This document shows, in pieces, positions 8,019 to 15,245 of a stretch of 64,000 bases of DNA. Position 1 is the stretch's first letter. The number at the start of each line of letters is the position of its first letter. The notes beneath the pieces were generated by a model. That model saw only the letters and a program-made list of their open reading frames with translations. It made no database searches and was not told the DNA's origin. Where the stretch lies: contig NZ_CP121648.1 in assembly GCF_029714205.1 (NCBI RefSeq), positions 4,229,001 through 4,293,000 on the forward strand, in the 5' to 3' direction. The stretch comes from Methylobacterium sp. CB376. Its GTDB lineage: Bacteria; Pseudomonadota; Alphaproteobacteria; Rhizobiales; Beijerinckiaceae. The position numbers were made by a program, and so were the translations under genes.

Positions 8019-8086
8019 GGGCGTCGGCGCGGGCCGAGCGCCGAGGCGCGGGCGACCGCGACGCACCGAGGAGATCCCGGACGCCC

Positions 8087-9262
8087 ATGACCGAGCCGCT
8101 CCCCTGCCAGCGCCCCCTGTTCGAGATCCCCGATGCGGTGAGCTACCTCGACGCCGCGGCGTGGTCCCCGATCCCGCGGCCGGTCCGCGAGGCCGGCGAG
8201 GCCGGCATGCTCACCAAAGTCAGACCCTGGGCCCATCCCCGTGAGCGGGCGGCGGGCTGGGCGGAGGAGGCCCGGGCGGCCGCCGCCGCCCTGATCGGCG
8301 CGGGCCCCGCGGACGTCGCCATCGTCGGATCGGTCAGCCACGCCATGGCCACGGCGGCCCGCAACCTCTCGCCCCCGCCGGGCAGCCGGGTCCTGCGGGT
8401 GGCCGACGAGTTCCCCTCGCACCGCTACGCCTGGGACCGGCTGGCGCAGGCGCGCGGCCTCGTCGTCGAGGAGGTGGCGCGGCCCGAGGACGGCGACTGG
8501 ACGGCGGCGCTCGCGCGCGCGATCGCGCGCCCCGGCGCGCCGCCGGTCGGCGTCGCGACGCTGACGCCGCTGCACTGGGCGGACGGCGCGCTCATCGACC
8601 TCGACCGGCTCGCGCCCGCCCTGCGGGAGGCGGGCGCCGCCCTGGTCGTCGACGCCACCCAGGCGGCCGGCGCCGTCCCGATCGACGTCGCCCGGCTGCG
8701 ACCCGACTTCCTGGCCTTCCCGACCTACAAGTGGGCGCTGGGACCCTACAGCCTCGCCTTCCTGTACGCGGCGGCGCATCGGCAGGACGGCGTGCCGCTC
8801 GAGGAGAACAGCGGCAACCGGCCGCAAGCGGCCGCGGGGGCGCGGCGCTACGACAGGGGCGAGCGCGACGATCCCGTCGCCCTGCCGATGGCCGCCGCCG
8901 GCATGGGGCTGATCGCCGGCTGGGGCGTGGCCGGGGTCGCGGCGCGCCTGCGCGCCCTCACGGACCTCCTGGCGGAGGGATGCGCCGCGCTCGGCCTGCC
9001 GGTGCCGCCGCGCGCCCTGCGCGCCCCGCACATCCTCGGCATCCACCTTCCCGGCGACGAGGCCGAGCGCCTCGTCGCGTTCCTGCGGGAGCGGCAGGTC
9101 TTCGCCAGCGCCCGGCTCGGCCGCCTGCGCCTGAGCCCGCACGTCTGGGCCGACGAGGCCGACATCGCCCGCTTCCTCCACGCGCTGCGCGACGGCGTGG
9201 CGGGCGGAACGGAGGGCCGCGCGGGCCGTTCCCCAGCTCTCACGGACAGGAGAGCGGAATGA
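8087..9262 (+). CDS. Class V aminotransferase (PLP), cysteine-desulfurase-like fold
   Basis: 391 residues. PLP-enzyme landmarks: SVSHAMATAARNL (phosphate loop), VVDATQAAGAVPIDV (aspartate to the PLP nitrogen) and FPTYKWALGPYSLAFLY (Schiff-base lysine). The C-terminal domain has FASARLGRLRLSPHVWADEADIARFL. The active-site cysteine loop typical of IscS/SufS is not evident, so a general class V aminotransferase or kynureninase-like lyase is more likely than sulfur transfer. The ATG at 8087 follows ACCGAGGAG. Its TGA overlaps the ATG of the next gene (ATGA). Confidence 0.85.
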   Translation: MTEPLPCQRPLFEIPDAVSYLDAAAWSPIPRPVREAGEAGMLTKVRPWAHPRERAAGWAEEARAAAAALIGAGPADVAIVGSVSHAMATAARNLSPPPGSRVLRVADEFPSHRYAWDRLAQARGLVVEEVARPEDGDWTAALARAIARPGAPPVGVATLTPLHWADGALIDLDRLAPALREAGAALVVDATQAAGAVPIDVARLRPDFLAFPTYKWALGPYSLAFLYAAAHRQDGVPLEENSGNRPQAAAGARRYDRGERDDPVALPMAAAGMGLIAGWGVAGVAARLRALTDLLAEGCAALGLPVPPRALRAPHILGIHLPGDEAERLVAFLRERQVFASARLGRLRLSPHVWADEADIARFLHALRDGVAGGTEGRAGRSPALTDRRAE

Positions 9263-9531
9263 GATTCGCGGGAACGGCAGCGGCGGCGATCGTGGTCAGC
9301 GCCCTCGGCATCGGCGCGGCCGAGGCCAAGGGCTGCATCAAGGGCGCCATCATCGGCGGCGTGGCCGGGCACTACCTCGCCAACCGGGGCGTCGTCGGTG
9401 CGGTGGCGGGCTGCCTCGGCGGCCGCTACATTGCCTCCCGCAACGCCCGCCGCGAGGTCGATTACGGCGCCCGCGTCGCACCCGGCGGCTACGGCCCGGG
9501 CCGCCCGCCCCGCCGCGACTACAATTACTGA
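9259..9531 (+). CDS. Small exported glycine-zipper-like protein
   Basis: 90 residues: a signal peptide (MRFAGTAAAAIVVSALGIGA) and then a Gly/Ala-rich segment, KGAIIGGVAGHYLANRGVVG, of the glycine-zipper kind that inserts in or coats membranes. The tail is basic and aromatic (RPPRRDYNY). Two cysteines flank the zipper and could form a disulfide. The start overlaps the stop of the aminotransferase gene (ATGA), with AGGAGAG as ribosome site, so translation is coupled. Function unknown. Confidence 0.7.
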   Translation: MRFAGTAAAAIVVSALGIGAAEAKGCIKGAIIGGVAGHYLANRGVVGAVAGCLGGRYIASRNARREVDYGARVAPGGYGPGRPPRRDYNY

Positions 9532-9585
9532 GCGAGAGGCCCCTGCGCCGGATCGTGCCGGCGCCACCGAGATGGAGAGGCAGAC

Positions 9586-10046
9586 ATGAGCGACGGCTAT
9601 CCGTCCATGACGGCCCTTCTGGGCCTCCTCGCGCTGGCAGGCTACCAGAACCGGGACAAGCTCGCCGAGATGTTCGGCGGAGGGGCCCAGACCGCGCCGG
9701 CCCCCGCCCCGGCCGGGCAGGGGGAGGCCTCGGCGGCTTCCTCGGCGGCCTCGGCGCGGGCGGCGGTGGGGGCGGCCCGGGCGGCTTCCTGCACAGCGGC
9801 CTCGGCGAGATGCTGGAGCGCTTCCAGCAGGCCGGGCAGGGTCCGGTGGCGCAATCCTGGGTGGGTCACGGCCCCAACCAGCCGATCAGCCCCCAGCAGC
9901 TCGAACAGGCGATCGGCCCCGACGTGCTGCAGGTGCTGGCGCAGCGCACCGGCCTGCCGCGGGAGGAACTCCTCGAGCGCCTGTCGCGCGACCTCCCGCA
10001 GGCGGTCGACCGCTACACGCCCGACGGCCGGGTGCCGTCCTACTGA
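9586..10046 (+). pseudogene. yidB: YidB-family (DUF937) protein, frameshifted in a G run
   Basis: Translation from the ATG at 9586 gives MSDGYPSMTALLGLLALAGY and on to AGQ, then loses the family sequence at the G run 9720-9724. The next frame resumes with GGLGGFLGGLGAG and runs through the YidB C-terminal domain (ISPQQLEQAIGPDVLQVLAQ, TGLPREELLERLSRDLPQAV) to the stop at 10046. One extra G in the run restores a single 153-residue protein of normal YidB layout. Either the base is missing from the assembly, or the gene is truly shifted; GGG can also re-pair one base back, so slippage is conceivable. YidB has no firmly known role. Confidence 0.75.
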
Positions 10047-10051
10047 CCGGG

Positions 10052-10071
10052 GCGGGGGCCGCGGCCCCCGC
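10052..10071. terminator. Bidirectional hairpin between convergent genes
   Basis: A perfect 20-base palindrome (GCGGGGGCC and its complement) sits between the yidB stop and the stop of the convergent gene at 10080. It probably ends both transcripts. There is no T-run. Confidence 0.5.
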
Positions 10072-10079
10072 GCCGCGGC

Positions 10080-10451
10080 TCATTCCTGGCGAGGGCCCGC
10101 CTCGACCTTCAACTGGTCGATGACCCAGAGCCAGGCCCCGTCCTCTCCCTGGCGGGCGACCTCGACCGAGAGGGAGCCGCGGCCCGAGCGGGCCATCGTC
10201 AGGGCGACCGGCCCGGTGCGGATGACCGGCAGGGTCTCGACCGGGGGGAAGTGGGAGCGCTTGCGCAGCAGACCCTCGTAGAAGCGGCGGATCTCCTCGT
10301 GCCCGCGCGCCACCACCTCGCCGACCGCCAGGACGGCCTCCGGGGCATAGAGCGCGACGAGTCCCTCGACGTCGCCGGCATTCGCGCGCGCCAGGAACAG
10401 GCGCGTGAGCGCCTCGGGCTCGGCGGCGCGCTCGCGGTCGGTGTCTTGCAT
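10080..10451 (-). CDS. NTF2-like (SnoaL/SgcJ type) protein
   Basis: 123 residues from the ATG at 10451; a GTG just upstream (10454) is an alternative start. The sequence fits the NTF2-like cone fold: EALTRLFLARANAGDVEGLVALYAPEAVLAV, ARGHEEIRRFYEGLL, and a final β-strand region ending DGAWLWVIDQLKVEA. Such proteins range from small-molecule isomerases to proteins of unknown role. The OsmC gene starts 12 nt upstream on the same strand, so the two are probably co-transcribed. No catalytic residues can be assigned. Confidence 0.75.
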   Translation of the reverse strand: MQDTDRERAAEPEALTRLFLARANAGDVEGLVALYAPEAVLAVGEVVARGHEEIRRFYEGLLRKRSHFPPVETLPVIRTGPVALTMARSGRGSLSVEVARQGEDGAWLWVIDQLKVEAGPRQE

Positions 10452-10463
10452 CACGGCACTCCC

Positions 10464-10952
10464 TCACGGCGTGGAACGGCCCGCCTCCGCGGGCGGATCG
10501 CCGGCGGGCCAGGCGAGGCGCCCGCCCGCCCCGTCGCGCAGCGTGACGCGGACCGGCACCCCGGCCTCCACGCTCTCCGAGACGGTGCAGAACTTGCGGA
10601 ACTGCGACAGGACCTTGTCGAGGCGGTCGGCCTGGACCGCCTCCAGGGCGAGGACGATCTCGACGTCGATCGCCTCCACCCGCAGGCGGCCCTCGGCGTT
10701 GCGCGCGACGCGGCAGCGCGCCGTCGCCCCCAGGCCCCGCACCTCCTGGCGGTACTTGCCGAGGGCGAAGACGAGGCTCCCGCACAGGCAGTTCGCCACG
10801 GCCGCGGTGAGCATCTGCTCGGGGCTCGGTCCCTCGCCCGTCCCGATCGGGTTGGGCTCGTCGGTCAGGAGGTCCGGCAGCCCGGTCCCGAAATCGACCA
10901 GGAACTGGTAACCCTTCAGGTGCTTCAAGGAGACGTCGAACGGGTCCGGCAT
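10464..10952 (-). CDS. OsmC-family protein
   Basis: 162 residues. The OsmC fold is seen in GEGPSPEQMLTAAVANCLCGSLVFALGKY, which carries the first cysteine of the peroxidatic region, and in LSQFRKFCTVSESVEAGVPV, which carries the second. OsmC/Ohr proteins reduce organic peroxides with paired cysteines. The preceding frame stays open without family sequence, so the ATG at 10952 (MPDPFDVSLKHLKGYQF) is taken as start. Followed 12 nt on by the NTF2-like gene. The first site has CLC rather than a single Cys, so detailed chemistry is uncertain. Confidence 0.85.
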   Translation of the reverse strand: MPDPFDVSLKHLKGYQFLVDFGTGLPDLLTDEPNPIGTGEGPSPEQMLTAAVANCLCGSLVFALGKYRQEVRGLGATARCRVARNAEGRLRVEAIDVEIVLALEAVQADRLDKVLSQFRKFCTVSESVEAGVPVRVTLRDGAGGRLAWPAGDPPAEAGRSTP

Positions 10953-11049
10953 CGCGGCGGCCTGGGGCGGGACGATCGTCGGGCGGATCCGACCTGGGTG
11001 AACTCCGCAGGGCCGAACCGGTTCTCTCGACGGGCGGGGCCTTTCGCCG

Positions 11050-12096
11050 ATGGCGACGGACGATGAGGGCGGGCAGGATTGGCGCTCGGTGGGCACGCGC
11101 CGGCCGGACGCGGCCGAGCGCGAGCGGGCCCTCGCCCGGGCCCGGGAGCCCGGCCGCGGCCGCACGGCCGCGCAGCCCTCGGAGATCCCCTCGCGCGGCT
11201 GGGGCGACATCCTCTGGCGCGTGGCCTGGTCGGTGCCGCAGGACCGCGTGCTCGCGACCGCGGGCGGGGTCGCCTTCTTCGCCCTGCTCGCCGTCTTCCC
11301 GGGGCTCGCCCTGATCGTGTCGCTCTACGGGCTCGTCGCGGATCCGGGCGCCATCTACAAGCACCTGAGCCTGCTCACCGGGCTGCTGCCGCAGGCCGTC
11401 CTCGACCTCCTCGCGGCCGAACTCAGCCGGGTGGCCGGCAAGAGCACGGGCGCGCTGGGCGCCGCCTCGGGCGTGAGCCTGCTCGTCGCGTTCTGGAGCG
11501 CCAATTCGGGGGTGAGCGCCCTCTTCGACGCGCTCAACGTCATCTACAAGGAGCGGGAGAAGCGCCCGCTCCTGCACTTCTACGCCACCACCTTCCTGTT
11601 CACCCTCACGGGCGTCCTGTTCGCGCTGGTGGCGACCGGCATGGTGGTGGCCCTGCCGGTCGTGCTCAACCAGGTCGGGTTCCAATCCTACGCCAGCGAT
11701 GCGGCGCTGCGCCTGCTGCGCTGGCCGGCGCTCCTCGTCCTGGTCAGCCTCGGCCTCGCGGCGATCTACCGCTACGGCCCGAGCCGGCACGAGGCCAAGT
11801 GGCGCTGGGTGACCTGGGGCAGCGGCATCGCCGCGCTGCTCTGGGTCTGCGCCTCGGCGCTCTTCTCCTGGTACGTGGCGCGCTTCGACAGCTACAACCG
11901 GATGTACGGGTCGCTCGGGGCCGGCGTCGGCTTCATGACCTGGATCTGGTTCTCCATCGTGATCGTGCTGCTCGGGGCCGAGCTGAACGCCGAGATGGAG
12001 CGGCAGACCGTGCGCGACAGCACGACCGGCCGGCCGAAGCCCCTCGGCACCCGCGACGCCCACGCGGCCGACACGGTCGGCCCGAGCCACGAGTGA
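11050..12096 (+). CDS. YihY/BrkB-family inner-membrane protein
   Basis: 348 residues with an acidic-basic N-terminal tail (1-60) and six membrane segments between about 75 and 315. Family landmarks are RVLATAGGVAFFALLAVFPGLALIV, the FWSANSGVSALFDALNVIY region, and YGSLGAGVGFMTWIWFSIVI followed by LLGAELNAEME. These proteins were once called ribonuclease BN by mistake; their true role, possibly transport, is not settled. It is divergent from the OsmC gene, so a promoter region lies between them (10953-11049). Confidence 0.9.
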   Translation: MATDDEGGQDWRSVGTRRPDAAERERALARAREPGRGRTAAQPSEIPSRGWGDILWRVAWSVPQDRVLATAGGVAFFALLAVFPGLALIVSLYGLVADPGAIYKHLSLLTGLLPQAVLDLLAAELSRVAGKSTGALGAASGVSLLVAFWSANSGVSALFDALNVIYKEREKRPLLHFYATTFLFTLTGVLFALVATGMVVALPVVLNQVGFQSYASDAALRLLRWPALLVLVSLGLAAIYRYGPSRHEAKWRWVTWGSGIAALLWVCASALFSWYVARFDSYNRMYGSLGAGVGFMTWIWFSIVIVLLGAELNAEMERQTVRDSTTGRPKPLGTRDAHAADTVGPSHE

Positions 12097-12300
12097 GGTC
12101 GCGTGCGGCCGGCTTCGGGAGTGTTCGGGTCTTGTGCCGGGCCGAGGCCGGGACACCGTGCTCCGCCCGGCTGCCGGCATCGCCCGGCCGTGGTCTGACC
12201 TTCGCGGTCATGCGGGCCAGAGAGGCCGGTGGCCTCGGGCCATCGCTCGGGTTCCGGCAGGGTCGGCGTGACGGACGTCGACAGGTCCTTGGTCTCTCAT

Positions 12301-12487
12301 GCGACATCCGACGGATTGCGTCGCCATCTCCGATTTCGGCCATGCGGATGTCGGCGTCGCTCACGCGCCGCGCGGGCTTGGCATACCCAATCCGCTCGAT
12401 CCCTTCGGGATGGCGGATTGGGGCTTCGCTCACGCGCCGCGCGGGCTTGGCAGACGCTGTCCGGACGTGATCGTCCGGAGAAGCGTA
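12301..12487 (+). repeat. Dispersed intergenic repeat module, copy 2
   Basis: Nearly the same as copy 1 (365-548): GCGACATCCGACGGATTGCG at its left end, two GCGCCGCGCGGGCTTGG units, and an end with CTGTCCGGACGTGATCGTCCGGA (hairpin). It fills most of the gap between the converging brkB-like gene and the gene at 12488; the other 200 bases (12097-12300) hold nothing I recognise. Confidence 0.8.
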
Positions 12488-12799
12488 TCAGAGCAGCCGG
12501 ATCGCCTGGGCGCGCACCACGATGCTGTCCTGGCGGAACCGGGCCTCCAGCTCGCGCCGGTACCGCGCCCACCAAGCCGGGTCGAGGTCGTCGCACATCA
12601 CCTCGAATACCACGATATCGTCGTGCGACCGCCCCTTCCCGTCCTGCCAGACGCCCTCGGCCGGGCCGCGGCTGTAGGCGGTCACGCCCCCGAAGGTGCC
12701 GGCGAGTTCGTCCCGCACGCCCGCATAGGCGGAGCCCGGAAAGGGGCGTCCCTCGTTGTCGGAGAGGGGGAGGAGGATCTGGACCAGGGTCGCGCTCAT
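12488..12799 (-). CDS. Small hypothetical protein
   Basis: 103 residues, soluble and acidic-basic mixed: MSATLVQILLPLSDNEGRPF, then DDIVVFEVMCDDLDPAWW and an REL-EARFRQDSIVVRAQ ending. It looks like a compact alpha/beta protein, possibly of the ferredoxin-like class of small dimeric barrels; I know no function. Its ATG overlaps the TGA of the upstream SGNH hydrolase gene by four bases (12796-12799), so the two are translated together. Its own stop abuts repeat copy 2. Confidence 0.65.
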   Translation of the reverse strand: MSATLVQILLPLSDNEGRPFPGSAYAGVRDELAGTFGGVTAYSRGPAEGVWQDGKGRSHDDIVVFEVMCDDLDPAWWARYRRELEARFRQDSIVVRAQAIRLL

Positions 12800-13449
12800 C
12801 GGCTCGCATCTCCCCGCTCAGGGCCGCTCCGGCGCGGGGCGCGGCGCACCGGCTCGCCCCGGACCAGCGCGGCGATCGCGGCCGCGATCTTCTCGCCGCC
12901 GCGGACCGAGGGCTCGATCGGATTGGCGAAATCCGCGTCCTCGTCGCAGAGGACGCGCAGGTCGATCAGCGGCAGATCCCGCGCCCAGGCCTCGCGGGTG
13001 ACGACGTCGTTGAGCACGGCCAGCGCGGCCGAGGCCACGCGGCGATACGCGGGGTCCGCGTAGCGCGGATCGTAGATCGTGCAGAGGCAGGTCGGCGTGC
13101 CGCGGGCCAGGACCGCGTCCAGCATGGCGCGGTACTGGGCCCGGAACCCGTCGCGCGCGTCGGCGAGGGCGCCGACCGCCTCGGCGACCGAGCCGGCCGG
13201 CCGGACGAGCAGCGCGGAGGCCCGCAGGGCGTCGTTGCCGCCCGCGCTGACCACGAGGTGCGTCCCGTCGGGCGGGACCCCCGCGAGCTGCCGCGCGACG
13301 TCCGCCAGGACCGCGCCGTCCAGGGCGCAGAGCGTCGCCCGTCCCTCCGGCGCGAGGGCGGCGCGCAGCTGCCGCACCACGTCCGGACCGCCGCCCACGT
13401 AGGCGGCGTTGTCGAAGACCGAATCACCGAGGAGGACGACGTGGTGCAT
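12796..13449 (-). CDS. SGNH/GDSL-family hydrolase
   Basis: 217 residues from the ATG at 13449. SGNH blocks: MHHVVLLGDSVFDNAAY (GDS nucleophile at the N-terminus), THLVVSAGGNDALRA (block III GxND) and a C-terminal DFANPIEPSVRGGEKIAAAI in place of the usual DxxH, so the catalytic Asp/His pair is unclear. These enzymes are esterases or lipases; without a signal peptide it is probably cytosolic. The open frame extends upstream, but the GDS strand is normally at the start of the protein, which supports 13449. Translationally coupled to the gene downstream. Confidence 0.75.
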   Translation of the reverse strand: MHHVVLLGDSVFDNAAYVGGGPDVVRQLRAALAPEGRATLCALDGAVLADVARQLAGVPPDGTHLVVSAGGNDALRASALLVRPAGSVAEAVGALADARDGFRAQYRAMLDAVLARGTPTCLCTIYDPRYADPAYRRVASAALAVLNDVVTREAWARDLPLIDLRVLCDEDADFANPIEPSVRGGEKIAAAIAALVRGEPVRRAPRRSGPERGDASR

Positions 13450-13517
13450 GAACCTCTCGCCTGGGCGGACGGGGCGGGCCCGGGATCCGCCAGCGCGCGA
13501 GGGCGTTGCCCTGTTCC

Positions 13518-13873
13518 ATGCACCTCTCCCTCGACTGCGACGGCGTGCTGGCGGATGTCGACGCGGGGGCGACCCGCGTGCGCGGCTGCCCGCCGCGGGA
13601 GTCCGAGCGCCGCCACGGCCTCGCCCGGTTCTGGGCCGCGCTGGCCCGGGCGCCGAAGCGGCGATGGGCGCGGCCCGGCACTTCCCCGGCACGCGGATCA
13701 TCACCTGCATGACGGCCGACAAGCGGCACCCTTGCCGGGCGGGCGACGTCCTCGTCGACGACGCGCCGCGCCACCGCCACCTCCGGGAGGGGGCGGGCGG
13801 CGTCTTCATCCATCACCGCTCGGCCCGCGCCTCCCTCGCGGCGCCGGCGGCCATCGCCGGGACGAATCCATGA
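13518..13873 (+). pseudogene. Remnant of a 5'(3')-nucleotidase (HAD, NT5C type)
   Basis: The start MHLSLDCDGVLADVDAGATR has the HAD nucleophile motif DCDGVLAD. The frame then runs HGLARFWAALARAPKRRWA and goes out of register. A second frame carries the end of the same family: ARHFPGTRIITCMTADKR, GDVLVDDAPRHRH and GGVFIHHRSA. The middle of the enzyme (roughly half) is missing between FWAAL and KRRWA, and there is a separate frameshift after KRRWA. Two lesions make it a true pseudogene. The last codon overlaps the next ATG. Confidence 0.7.
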
Positions 13874-14139
13874 CGCGTGAGCGGAGCGTGACCACGGGCG
13901 ACGGCACCGCCTGGACCTGCCTCGAAGCCTATGCGGGTCTCGCCGAGACCGCGGATCGCGCCGAGACCGCGGATCGCGCCCTCGCGACGCGCCGCGATGA
14001 CGGGAGGCGTGCGGTGGTGTGCACGCCCTCGGGCGGCGCGCACTCGGTCCGGCTGAGCCTGCCCGCCGGGTGGGAGGAGGATGTCGCCGACGCGGATCTC
14101 GCCGCGGCGATCGAGGCGCAGCACCCGCGCGAGCCCTGA
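13870..14139 (+). CDS. Small hypothetical protein
   Basis: 89 residues from an ATG that overlaps the stop of the nucleotidase remnant (ATGA). It contains an exact 18-bp tandem duplication (encoding AETADR twice) at about 13948-13983. The rest (RRAVVCTPSGGAHSVRLSLP) looks like a small β-rich domain. No family recognised. Repeat copy 3 starts one base after its TGA. It may have been the partner of the now broken nucleotidase. Confidence 0.5.
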   Translation: MTRERSVTTGDGTAWTCLEAYAGLAETADRAETADRALATRRDDGRRAVVCTPSGGAHSVRLSLPAGWEEDVADADLAAAIEAQHPREP

Positions 14140-14140
14140 T

Positions 14141-14216
14141 GCGACATCCGGCGGATTGCGTCGCCATCTCCCATTTCGGCCATGCGGATGTCGGCTTCGC
14201 TCGAGCGCCGCGCGGC
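14141..14216 (+). repeat. Dispersed repeat module, copy 3 (short)
   Basis: GCGACATCCGGCGGATTGCG to GCTCGAGCGCCGCGCGG: only the left half of the module, beginning immediately after a TGA stop codon. Confidence 0.75.
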
Positions 14217-14351
14217 CGCGCAGGGGCTCCGCTCCGGGCGGGCTCGGCCGTCGCCGGGCCGCCGGGCGCCGCGGGCAGCCCGCAGCGCTTCGGTACGCTG
14301 GCGAACGGATCTCCGCCCCCGCGCGCGAACGCGCCGGCGCGACCCCGCATT

Positions 14352-14388
14352 GGGACCGTCGGAGCCATCCGGCTCCCGTTTCGGTCCC
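14352..14388 (-). terminator. Hairpin downstream of the second leader-peptide gene
   Basis: GGGACCG (14352-14358) pairs with CGGTCCC (14382-14388), and GGAGCC (14361-14366) pairs with GGCTCC (14371-14376). It lies 44 nt past the stop of the minus-strand peptide gene and may terminate it. No T-run. Confidence 0.4.
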
Positions 14389-14431
14389 ACTGCCGGCCGG
14401 GCCATGCCCGCGCCGGCATTTCTTTGGCCCG

Positions 14432-14620
14432 CTACGGCGTCGCCTTGTCGTTCAGCCTCGTGATCGTGAAGGGGGTGAACGTCGCTCTGCCGGCGCCCGC
14501 GCCGGTCGGTCGCGCGCCGACGGGAGCCTGTTGCGACCCGGCACCGCCCGCCACGTGATCGAGCGCGTCGTCCCGAAGCTCGTCCCGGCGCGGGCGCGGC
14601 GTGGGCTGCTCACGATGCAT
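14432..14620 (-). CDS. Second small peptide with a double-glycine leader
   Basis: 62 residues. The ATG (14618-14620) is preceded four bases away by the very strong ribosome site GGAGGAGGG. Residues 14-26 read ELRDDALDHVAGG: Gly -1/-2, Val -4, Leu -7, Asp -10, Leu -12, the same spacing as the peptide at 810-1049. The predicted core is 36 residues (starting AGSQQAPVG), with no cysteine. It has no export or modification gene beside it. The strong ribosome site argues for a real gene; its role as a bacteriocin or other secreted peptide is inference. Confidence 0.6.
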   Translation of the reverse strand: MHREQPTPRPRRDELRDDALDHVAGGAGSQQAPVGARPTGAGAGRATFTPFTITRLNDKATP

Positions 14621-14765
14621 GTCACCCTCCTCCGGGGTCGATCGAGACCCGGAAGGCTAGCACGCGGCCCGGCCGAGGGCGTGCGGCCCGGCGCCGACCG
14701 GCACCGGGCCCGGCGCTCCGGCCGCGAGGTCCGAATCCTCCGCCGGGTGCTCGCGCGCCGGCCCC

Positions 14766-14978
14766 TCAATGGAGAGTGTACGGGTTGGTGACCGGGCGCT
14801 CGTCGCGGAATTCCTGCACGACCGCGAGCATTTCAAGAGAGTTCGCAAGCTCGGCCGCAGCCTCGCGCGACATGCCGGTCTGCTCTCGCCCATTCAGGCG
14901 GACTGGTTCATTCGTCTTGGCCGCGTGAACGCTCCAGCCATCGTGTGTCTTTCGCACGATATAGCTCCGGTTCGGCAT
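14766..14978 (-). CDS. Small DUF2188-like protein
   Basis: 70 residues from the ATG at 14978, which follows a CGGAGGAACT ribosome site; the longer open frame upstream is not supported. Sequence MPNRSYIVRKTHDGWSVHAA, then TGMSREAAAELANSLEML, resembles the DUF2188 pattern (short β-hairpin with DGWxV, then a helix). Function of that family is unknown. An isolated gene between two minus-strand neighbours. Confidence 0.6.
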   Translation of the reverse strand: MPNRSYIVRKTHDGWSVHAAKTNEPVRLNGREQTGMSREAAAELANSLEMLAVVQEFRDERPVTNPYTLH

Positions 14979-15245
14979 GAAGTTCCTCCGGCTGAACGCT
15001 CTCCTAGGTGTGTTGCCTGCCGATGCCGGCGACAAGGGGCCGAACAGCGCCTGCACACTTGGGCAGCGCTGCCACCTCTCGTACCTTGGTCCGGGGTCTG
15101 CGGGTTCGCGTGACCGTCGCGACGAGCCGAATTCCGCAGGATACATTCAAGTTTTCACGACATGCCGGACGTCATCGGGATCGGGCCCGCTCCGCGGCGC
15201 AGAATCGGGCCGGCGGGGGACGATCAGGCCGACCGGCATCGCGCC

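Noticed and set aside
8087..9262. Cysteine desulfurase (IscS/SufS) assignment
   Set aside because: The class V fold and lysine are clear, but the catalytic cysteine loop is not evident and no Fe-S genes are near.
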